Shown here piece after piece: positions 5,086 through 12,150 of a stretch of DNA of 21,040 nt. Position 1 is the stretch's first letter; every line of letters starts with the position of its first letter. The translations under genes were made by a program, and so were the position numbers. Below the pieces are notes generated by a model. That model ran no database searches. It was not told where the DNA came from and saw nothing but the letters and a program-made list of their open reading frames with translations. The DNA is taken from the IMG/VR virus record IMGVR_UViG_3300023116_000439, positions 1-21,040 of that record. One strand, given 5' to 3'. The DNA is from a virus.

Positions 5086-7568
5086 ATTCCAAGCAATTAG
5101 GATTAACAGAATATAATGACATCATACTGTCTTTGTATGATGCAAATCCTATTGCCAACATTTCAGAGTCAGTAACTAAAACTGAAAAAACACCAGAAGA
5201 TCTAAAACCAGATAAGAAAAACATAGGAACTGGTCTTCTCTATAAAGAAACTATTAGACTGAGAAATGTATCAGTTCTAAATGTAAAACTTGCTGAGAAA
5301 ATATTTAAGTATGAAAAAGAACGATTAACTGCTTTAAAATCTTCATTAAAAACAGGAAAGTCTAGATCTGTAGTTCCTGGTTCCAGTAAGAAGAAAAATA
5401 AAGAAAAGAAAAAAGAGAAGGATGAAGATCGTTCTATAAGAGATTTCCTAAAAGCTCCATTTAGGAAATTATTGAGTAGCATAAGAAAAAAAATATCTGA
5501 TTTTTTCAAAAAACGTTTAATTAATCGCTATAAGAAACTTCCTAAAGCAAGAAGAGATGCGATAAGAAGAAGAAAAAAAGCAATTAATAGATTTAGGAAA
5601 AAAGGTGGAGTTAGGGGATTCTTAAGAAGAAGAAGTGCTTCAGTTTTTAGAAGAATTGTCGGATCAAGAAACGCTGCTAGACTTAGATTATTTAAAATGC
5701 GTGGCGGGTTCCGTGGGGCAGCAACCCGAGCAGGACGCAGAGCATTTTTTGGTGCAGGAAGAAAAGTAAGAAGTGGACTTAGTAGTCTTAACCAACTTAG
5801 AAAATTTGCTCAATTTTCAATCCAGGATGCAAAGGGACCTACTAAAACACCATCAGTTAAGAAACCTGGAATTGGATCTAGAATATCTGACGCTGCATCT
5901 AAATTAAAAAATTCCAAATCAGCACAAGGTATCGCTAAAAATCTTGATAAATTAAAAAATTCTAAATTAGCACAAGGTCTTGGTAAAAATCTTGGTAAAA
6001 TTAGAGGTATTAAGCCAGGTGGGATTGCTTCTGCATTGTTTGCTGGATTTGAATTTGCTGGAAGAAAGTCTGAGGGTCAATCCAATTTACAAGCAGGTGT
6101 AGGAACTGCTGCCTCTACTGCTGGTGGTCTTGCAGGTTTTGCTGCTGGTGCAAAGGGTGGTGCCGCTCTCGGTGCCACGATTGGTACTATCGTTCCTGGT
6201 GCTGGTACTGCAGCTGGTGCAGCAATTGGTGGTCTTTTAGGTGGTCTAGTCGGTGGTTTTGGTGGGTCTTTTATTGGTGGAAAACTTTCTGATGCAGCAA
6301 CTGGAGTTGATGCCCCAAAACAAGCAAAGGATTTAAATTTAAATCAATTTGGAGAAGGTGGAGAAGTAAGTAAACCACAACTCGTTCTTGTGGGTGAGGG
6401 GGGAGAGACTGAGTGGGTCGTTCCTAAAAGTAAACTTGCTTTTTGGTTAGGTAGTAAAGATGCATCTGAATACATTAATTTTGGATTAGGAGATCTTGTT
6501 TCTGGTGCTTCTAAGTATTTAAAATCTTTAGGTGAATCTGGATCTGGCGTTCCCGAATTATCTGCGGCAAAATCTATAGGAGATTCTTCTGATGTAAAAG
6601 TTTCTAACGTCTCTAAACCAAAAATAGATGTAAATGGAAATAATTTAGTAGAAAAGTTTATAGAATTTATTAAGAAAGGATTTGATATAATTCTTGGTCC
6701 TATAAAGAATATAATTGAAAAAGTAACGGGAGTTATTAAAAAGTTCACAGATTTAAGAGATCTACCAGGAAATGCACTTAGATCCGCTGGTAATGTTGTT
6801 TCAAGCATATTTACTCCAAACGCGGCAGCAGCAGAACTTGGAAATGCAAATATTGCAGCAGTATCTTCACCTGAAAATATAAGTTTTGGAAGAGTCACTG
6901 GAAACAGTGGCAGTGTTGCATATGGAGGAAAAGAAAACGCATCATTGTCTGTAGCATATTCTCCTTTCAAAGCATCTGATATTAAATCTAAAAATATATC
7001 AATTGTATCTGGAAAAGGATATAGAAAATCAACTGGTACTAATCATAAAGGATATGATTTACCTGCTCCAGCAGGAACACCTTTGTATGCATATCTTCCT
7101 GGTAAAGTTACAAGAAATTCGGTAATAAGCGGATATGGAAATGCACTTGAATGGGTTGATGAACGTTATAATCAAAAGCATTTCTTTGCCCACATGCAAT
7201 CTTTATCCCCAGTTAAAACTGGACAAAAATTTAAGCAAGGGACTTTGCTTGGTTATGTTGGAGATACTGGCACTCCTGGATCATTCCATTTGCACTGGGA
7301 AATTGGCGGAAACGGATCTGAGATTGATCCTGGTCAGTGGGTTAATACTCACCCATTAAAACCAATAAATAAAGATACTAAAGTTGGCGAAGATCCATTG
7401 GACACTGCTGAAAATGACATGAGAGTGTCGTCTATTTTTGCTAAACCGATTACTCAACCAAGTCCACCGCAATATATTCCAATTCCTATACCCTCAAGTA
7501 ACAAGGCATTTGCGTTAAATACTGTTACTCCTTCCTGGGGTCATGGTGCATTAGTAGGAGGTAATTAG
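5082..7568 (+). CDS. Tape measure protein with C-terminal M23 peptidase domain
   Basis: 828 residues. Order of parts: N-terminal 90 residues of mixed helix; a very basic Lys/Arg-rich stretch at about 95-250; two near-repeats (K-L-K-N-S-K-x-A-Q-G) near 272-300; a Gly/Ala-rich hydrophobic segment about 340-400 of the kind that crosses membranes in tape measures; the motif G-E-G-G-E-V-S-K-P-x-L-V-L-V-G-E-G-G-E-T-E near 425-448, typical of tape-measure proteins; and an M23/LytM endopeptidase domain about 635-770 with H655-x-x-x-D659, H704 and H736-L-H738 as zinc and catalytic residues. Tape measures set tail length and are ejected during infection; the M23 domain would cut host peptidoglycan cross-links. 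Position right after gp26 plus its frameshift extension supports this role. T4 gp29 (590 aa), the equivalent, has no such domain. Confidence 0.82.
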   Translation: MNSKQLGLTEYNDIILSLYDANPIANISESVTKTEKTPEDLKPDKKNIGTGLLYKETIRLRNVSVLNVKLAEKIFKYEKERLTALKSSLKTGKSRSVVPGSSKKKNKEKKKEKDEDRSIRDFLKAPFRKLLSSIRKKISDFFKKRLINRYKKLPKARRDAIRRRKKAINRFRKKGGVRGFLRRRSASVFRRIVGSRNAARLRLFKMRGGFRGAATRAGRRAFFGAGRKVRSGLSSLNQLRKFAQFSIQDAKGPTKTPSVKKPGIGSRISDAASKLKNSKSAQGIAKNLDKLKNSKLAQGLGKNLGKIRGIKPGGIASALFAGFEFAGRKSEGQSNLQAGVGTAASTAGGLAGFAAGAKGGAALGATIGTIVPGAGTAAGAAIGGLLGGLVGGFGGSFIGGKLSDAATGVDAPKQAKDLNLNQFGEGGEVSKPQLVLVGEGGETEWVVPKSKLAFWLGSKDASEYINFGLGDLVSGASKYLKSLGESGSGVPELSAAKSIGDSSDVKVSNVSKPKIDVNGNNLVEKFIEFIKKGFDIILGPIKNIIEKVTGVIKKFTDLRDLPGNALRSAGNVVSSIFTPNAAAAELGNANIAAVSSPENISFGRVTGNSGSVAYGGKENASLSVAYSPFKASDIKSKNISIVSGKGYRKSTGTNHKGYDLPAPAGTPLYAYLPGKVTRNSVISGYGNALEWVDERYNQKHFFAHMQSLSPVKTGQKFKQGTLLGYVGDTGTPGSFHLHWEIGGNGSEIDPGQWVNTHPLKPINKDTKVGEDPLDTAENDMRVSSIFAKPITQPSPPQYIPIPIPSSNKAFALNTVTPSWGHGALVGGN

Positions 7569-7571
7569 TAA

Positions 7572-10500
7572 ATGGCAAATTATCCAAATAGAGCAGTAAA
7601 GAAATTTACAAGACCAGGAAGCAGAGAGATTGCAACTGGGATTGTTCTTGCCTATGGTCTTTTTCCACGTACTACTGATGGTATAAATGCAGCAAAGAAA
7701 TTTATTAATGCTAGAACTACTTGGTTAGCACCTTCCGATCTTCCTGATTATTATAATGATATTGACAGTGATTTAATGGTTGGTAAGGAAACTGATGGTA
7801 TTAGAAGCATTAGATCTACATTAAGAGAGTTTTATGGAATTCCTGAACCTGAAAGTAAGGTAATACCGGTAGAAGTAGTTAAACCTACTAATAAGAAAGC
7901 AGAACTTACATCTGATAAGAAAGAACCAACTACTGGTGAAACACAAATCTATAAACCAGCAGATAAGTTTGTAGATGATGCTAAGGAATTTTCCGATAAG
8001 CAGATGGACCAACTTGATCAAAAGTTGGAAGAAACTTCTGATGCAATTATGGATGTTGTTGATGCATTAATTGAACAACAAAAGCGAGATTTTGAAAATT
8101 TTAAGAGAAAGCAACGTGAAGAATTAGAATCTAACAAGAAAAAAAGAGAAAGTATAAATTCTTCTGAAAGCAAAACATCTATTAATTCTGAACCAGTTGA
8201 TAAACCAATTAATCTGGAACCAGTTGATAAACCTGAACCAGTTACTGAACCTGAACCAGTTCCTAAACGCATTTCTGATCAACTTCGCGAGTTACTTGAG
8301 GAAGTAGCTAAATCTGACGCTAGGGCACTTCGTGAAACTGATGAATTATTAAATGAAGTTGATGAGATTGTAGGTAAAAAACCACTTAGACCTAAAAAAG
8401 ACGAAAATTTATTACCTCCATCTCCAACAGAACCTCCAAAACTTCCAGAACCTCCAGAAAATTCAAATCAATATAAAGAACCAATTGGACCTGACCCAAT
8501 GCAGGGTCCAAACCCAATGCAGGGTCCAAAAGAACCACCTGTTCAGGGTCCTAAGGCACCACCTAAGAAAACGGTTGCACCTGAAAAGGATGAGGATTGG
8601 GAATCCGAAGTTCCTGACCAACTTGGTACTAAGTTGGATGAACTTATTAATCAGGTACAGAAAGATCCTCTTCCTCAACCGACTCCCAAAAAAAGAAGAA
8701 AAACTAGAGGAAAGAAACCATTAGAAAGAAAAACTCCCAGATTTGATGCAGATCAAATGGGAATAACGACATCACTTAATGAAATACTTAACAATGTTGT
8801 AGAGACTAGAGAAGCTTTATTTAAACTTTATAAGATAACAAAGGAAAGATTTGAATTCAAGAAAAAAATTGATAAGCAACTTACTGCTTCTTTACAAGCA
8901 AAAGTTAGAGAAGATCAGATTGAATCTGGTAATGATGATAATGCTCCTTCCAAAGGAAATGGATTGATCTGGAAAGATAAAAAGGATGATGAAAAAAAGA
9001 AAAAGAAATCATTTTTAGATCAATTAATCTCTACTGCGGTTGTTAGCGCAGTGTCTTTGGGAATACTCCCTGGCATTTCTAGTCTTCTTAATAAAGATGA
9101 TGAAGAAAAGAAAAAACAGGAAGAAGAAGATAATGCTGAGGTGCCTTTGCAACCTGAAGAAATAGAAGATAATGAACCACAACCACCAGAGCAACCACAA
9201 CCACCAGAGCAACCACAACCACCAGAGCAACCACAACCACCAGAGCAACCACAACCACCAGAGCAACCACAACCACCTGCTGCACCTGCTCCATTACCAA
9301 ACACTAGTATTCGGGGAGATTATGATTATCGTCCTCCAATGATGCCGCTCCGTGCTGCTGCAACTGGAGGTAAATTTGCAGGAGGAGAAAAGAAAAAACT
9401 AACACCACTAATTTCCAGAGGTGGAGTTAAAAAAGATCCTAATATAAAGAAGTTAGCAAAACCACTTGTCAACGCAATAACGCTACCTCAAAAGGCAGCT
9501 ACTTTGGGAATGTTAAAGGTGGGTCAAAGTATGTTGGCACCATTCTCTGTGTTTATGCCAGATTCTGCCAAGCAATTTGTTACCGGTATATTTGAAAAGG
9601 TAGCAAAATCATCTGGACTTAGTTCTGTTAGTTTTAATTTTGATAGTAACGTTAATATTTTTGAAAAACTTAAATCATTTTTTACCAATATTTTAAATTC
9701 TTTGCTTGGTGGAGCAGCAAATGCCGGAGAACTTCCTTCTGGAGGTAATTCTGCAGGTAGAGGCGGATCTGGTGGCGGAAAAGGGAGCAGCGGCGCTGCT
9801 GGTAATGGTCCTGGCGGATCTGGGCAAGATTTTGCTACTCTTGCTACTATTGCTGCCCTTGAATCTGGATCTGCTCAGGGTCAAGCAGACGTTGCTCAAT
9901 CTGTTTATAATAGATTGGGCGATACTGGACAACAATATGGAAAGTCAATTACTGAGATTTTGACAAGAGATAGGCAGTACCAAGTTGCTTTTAAGGATCC
10001 TAACGCTACATCTGGTCCTGGAACTAAAGTTGCTGATGTATTCAAAAACATTAAAACTGAAGATGATGCGGTGAAAGCGATAATGTATTACAAGAAAGCT
10101 CGTGGGCAAAATATAACCGAAGATCAAGCAAGAAAACTATATAAAAGTTCTGCAAAAGCAATTTCTGATCCAGAACTCATGAAATCTGCTGCTGAACATG
10201 TTGGTGGTAGAACAGAGTTTCTGAGTGGAAATCAGTACCAAAGTGGTGATGCTTATCGTGGAGGAGTAAATGATAATACATTTTTTGCCAAGTATGGATC
10301 TCAAACTCAAATGCAAAGAGGTGCTCAAGCAGCACCTGAGGGATTATTTAATGAACCTGCACCTGTACCATCATCATCTGCACCATTAAGTCCAGTATTT
10401 AACCTAGATAGTACTAATGCACAACCAGGAAACAAAAAGTCTGATGGTCCTATGACTAGTGCTCGTAGAGAAATGCAATTGCAACCGATGCAATTTGCTG

Positions 10501-10604
10501 GATTAACTTTACCTCCACCAGTTACCCCACAACCAAAACTAGAAGATTTCTCATTCGGACCAAGTTTTGCAGGACTTGCACCACCACAACAACCAGGAAG
10601 TTAA
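7572..10604 (+). CDS. Large tail protein with coiled coil, Pro-rich repeats and SleB-like cell-wall hydrolase domain
   Basis: 1010 residues, 3 bases after the tape measure. Parts: N-terminal globular region (1-90); charged coiled coil about 140-205; E-P-V-D-K-P-type linkers about 205-235; D/N-P-M-Q-G-P repeats near 305-320; a second helical region about 395-450; a hydrophobic helix about 483-508 flanked by poly-Lys and acidic runs; five perfect P-Q-P-P-E-Q repeats about 536-565; Gly-rich linker about 715-750; and a hydrolase domain about 753-900 resembling SleB/CwlJ (A-A-L-E764-S-G, A-D-V-A-Q-S-V-Y-N-R-L), with E764 as candidate catalytic acid. C-terminus is Pro/Gln-rich. The family would degrade peptidoglycan. 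It may be a second tape-measure-like or hub-associated protein carried in the tail; the hydrolase assignment is more certain than the location. Confidence 0.75.
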   Translation: MANYPNRAVKKFTRPGSREIATGIVLAYGLFPRTTDGINAAKKFINARTTWLAPSDLPDYYNDIDSDLMVGKETDGIRSIRSTLREFYGIPEPESKVIPVEVVKPTNKKAELTSDKKEPTTGETQIYKPADKFVDDAKEFSDKQMDQLDQKLEETSDAIMDVVDALIEQQKRDFENFKRKQREELESNKKKRESINSSESKTSINSEPVDKPINLEPVDKPEPVTEPEPVPKRISDQLRELLEEVAKSDARALRETDELLNEVDEIVGKKPLRPKKDENLLPPSPTEPPKLPEPPENSNQYKEPIGPDPMQGPNPMQGPKEPPVQGPKAPPKKTVAPEKDEDWESEVPDQLGTKLDELINQVQKDPLPQPTPKKRRKTRGKKPLERKTPRFDADQMGITTSLNEILNNVVETREALFKLYKITKERFEFKKKIDKQLTASLQAKVREDQIESGNDDNAPSKGNGLIWKDKKDDEKKKKKSFLDQLISTAVVSAVSLGILPGISSLLNKDDEEKKKQEEEDNAEVPLQPEEIEDNEPQPPEQPQPPEQPQPPEQPQPPEQPQPPEQPQPPAAPAPLPNTSIRGDYDYRPPMMPLRAAATGGKFAGGEKKKLTPLISRGGVKKDPNIKKLAKPLVNAITLPQKAATLGMLKVGQSMLAPFSVFMPDSAKQFVTGIFEKVAKSSGLSSVSFNFDSNVNIFEKLKSFFTNILNSLLGGAANAGELPSGGNSAGRGGSGGGKGSSGAAGNGPGGSGQDFATLATIAALESGSAQGQADVAQSVYNRLGDTGQQYGKSITEILTRDRQYQVAFKDPNATSGPGTKVADVFKNIKTEDDAVKAIMYYKKARGQNITEDQARKLYKSSAKAISDPELMKSAAEHVGGRTEFLSGNQYQSGDAYRGGVNDNTFFAKYGSQTQMQRGAQAAPEGLFNEPAPVPSSSAPLSPVFNLDSTNAQPGNKKSDGPMTSARREMQLQPMQFAGLTLPPPVTPQPKLEDFSFGPSFAGLAPPQQPGS
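8493..8528 (+). repeat. Two 18-bp tandem units encoding (D/N)PMQGP
   Basis: Two copies of an 18-bp unit differing only at the first base (GAC versus AAC codon), followed by diverged copies (K-E-P-P-V-Q-G-P). It lies in the proline-rich linker of the SleB-like tail protein. Confidence 0.8.
9177..9278 (+). repeat. Perfect 18-bp tandem repeat encoding PQPPEQ (5.7 copies)
   Basis: The 18-bp unit CCACAACCACCAGAGCAA is repeated five times without a base change (9177-9266) and followed by a partial copy. It encodes a stiff Pro-Gln linker between the hydrophobic helix and the hydrolase half of the protein. Identity of the copies suggests recent expansion. Confidence 0.92.
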
Positions 10605-10607
10605 ATA

Positions 10608-11933
10608 ATGACAACTCAACCATTCATAGAAAAGAATTTTTATATTGATCTTGTAAAAATAACCAGAACTGATGGTAAGGTTGAAAATCTTGATCAGGGA
10701 TCTGTAATTCAATTAGAATATAGAGAAGGTTTATTTAATAAATTTATTTCTGTTACTTTAGTGATATCTGATACTACCAGTGGTATCACTGATGAACTTA
10801 CTGGTATGGAAAAAGTAGAACTTAAATTTACAGATAGATCTAATAAAATAAGTTATGACTTTACTCAAAATTCTACTAATGGACCTCTATATGCATATAG
10901 AATTCATAATCGTAAAGTAGTTGATACTGCTAAAATCGTTGCAATTGAACTTTGTAGATTGGATGCAATTAATTCAATGCAAATCCGAGTATGTAAAAAA
11001 TATGAAAAGGTCAAAGCAACTGGATTGATTGGAGATATTATTGTTAATGTATTAGGATCCAAGAAGACTATTACTGCAGAAGATAGTACAAATAAAATAT
11101 CGTTTATTCCGCCAAATTCCAGACCTTTAGATGTTCTGATATGGGCAAGAAATAAGTTTATAGGTAATGCTCAAAGTCCCAGAGGTAAATACAAAAGTGC
11201 TGGATATTTGTTTTATGAAAATTACAACAGATATGTCTATCAATCTGTAGATAAAATTGCAGAAGCAAATAATGTTGAATATAAGCAAGTATATGTAACT
11301 GGAACTGGAATTGGTGGAACTGACGACATCTATAGGTTTGAAAATATTGAATTTGTTAGCAATATAGATATGATTGAAAATTTTGATAGAGGATTTTATA
11401 GTGGAATAATTGATTTCTTTGATATAGTTAATTGTTCTGTAACTACTAAGAAATATTCTCTCAATGAATTATATTCTGGTTGGACAAAGATAAATTTAAA
11501 AAATAAGAAACTTCCCAGCACACAAAATGAAGCAACGGAAGAAAATTTAAAAGAGGGATCTCTGGAGCAAATTGCTGCAGTAGAAAGTCAATATGCAACT
11601 AGATCTATGACAGTATCCTATAATAGGGATTTATTTTTAGGATCTACTGATGACGCAGATCAAGATAGGTCAGAGTTTGAAAACACAGTACTACAATCCG
11701 TATCAAGATTAGGTATTTTTACCAATCAAGTATTGACAGCAACGGCAAATGTTGGTAATATGGCATTGAATATAGGTGATCCTATCAGAATAGAATTTTA
11801 TAGTCCTTCCGGTAAAATAGATAAAAAATATTCCGGAAGATATCTTATATCTGGATTAACTCACCTATATACAAGGAAAGAAGAAAAATACCAAACATTT
11901 TTTACACTAATACGAGATTCATTCGGACTCTAA
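10608..11933 (+). CDS. gp27: gp27-like baseplate hub protein
   Basis: 441 residues (T4 gp27 is 391). It has the layout of gp27/VgrG-N hub proteins: an early beta region (I-Q-L-E-Y-R-E-G-L-F-N-K-F-I-S-V-T-L), a central section with P-N-S-R-P-L-D-V-L-I-W-A-R-N-K and A-G-Y-L-F-Y-E-N-Y-N-R-Y, and a C-terminal barrel with A-L-N-I-G-D-P-I-R-I-E-F, then S-G-R-Y-L-I-S-G-L-T-H and Y-Q-T-F-F-T-L-I-R-D-S. In T4 three gp27 copies form the torus that joins the sixfold tube to the threefold gp5 spike. Position two genes before the OB-fold spike gene fits. Confidence 0.82.
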   Translation: MTTQPFIEKNFYIDLVKITRTDGKVENLDQGSVIQLEYREGLFNKFISVTLVISDTTSGITDELTGMEKVELKFTDRSNKISYDFTQNSTNGPLYAYRIHNRKVVDTAKIVAIELCRLDAINSMQIRVCKKYEKVKATGLIGDIIVNVLGSKKTITAEDSTNKISFIPPNSRPLDVLIWARNKFIGNAQSPRGKYKSAGYLFYENYNRYVYQSVDKIAEANNVEYKQVYVTGTGIGGTDDIYRFENIEFVSNIDMIENFDRGFYSGIIDFFDIVNCSVTTKKYSLNELYSGWTKINLKNKKLPSTQNEATEENLKEGSLEQIAAVESQYATRSMTVSYNRDLFLGSTDDADQDRSEFENTVLQSVSRLGIFTNQVLTATANVGNMALNIGDPIRIEFYSPSGKIDKKYSGRYLISGLTHLYTRKEEKYQTFFTLIRDSFGL

Positions 11934-11934
11934 C

Positions 11935-12147
11935 ATGGAAAACATCGAACAACATATTGAAGCAGACAGGGAAGAATTAAGCAATCCCCAAATTTCTGCA
12001 CAACGTCGTCGTCATATTGAAGACGAGTTGGAACAATTGGAAGCTTATCAAGAAAATCATCCAAATGATACACATGACCCAAATCCATTAGAATTGTATT
12101 GTGATTCGCATCCAGATGCGGCAGAATGTAGAATTTACGAAGATTGA
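11935..12147 (+). CDS. cp12: CP12-like Calvin-cycle regulator
   Basis: 70 residues. The C-terminus, L-E-L-Y-C56-D-S-H-P-D-A-A-E-C65-R-I-Y-E-D, is the CP12 signature (two Cys nine positions apart, then C-R-x-Y-x-D), and the preceding I-E-D-E-L-E-Q-L-E-A-Y aligns with the CP12 core A-W-D-x-V-E-E-L. CP12 is a small redox-sensitive disordered protein that locks GAPDH and phosphoribulokinase in an inactive complex; phage copies are thought to turn carbon fixation down and favour the pentose phosphate pathway. The N-terminal Cys pair of plant and many cyanobacterial forms is absent. It starts one base after the gp27 stop and ends 3 bases before the next gene, so it is co-transcribed with late hub genes. 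Confidence 0.8.
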   Translation: MENIEQHIEADREELSNPQISAQRRRHIEDELEQLEAYQENHPNDTHDPNPLELYCDSHPDAAECRIYED

Positions 12148-12150
12148 TTT

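Noticed and set aside
6344-6970. Minus-strand open frame of 208 codons
   Set aside because: Complement of the tape-measure gene, with no promoter, ribosome binding site or recognisable family.
7364-7371. ATAAATA-like box inside the tape-measure gene
   Set aside because: It is in coding sequence about 200 bases from the next gene and is expected by chance in AT-rich DNA.
9020-9304. Minus-strand frames rich in Cys-Gly or Trp-Leu repeats
   Set aside because: These are antisense readings of the perfect PQPPEQ repeat.
10600-10607. TTAAATA as a late promoter before gp27
   Set aside because: It directly abuts the ATG, leaving no room for a transcript start and leader.
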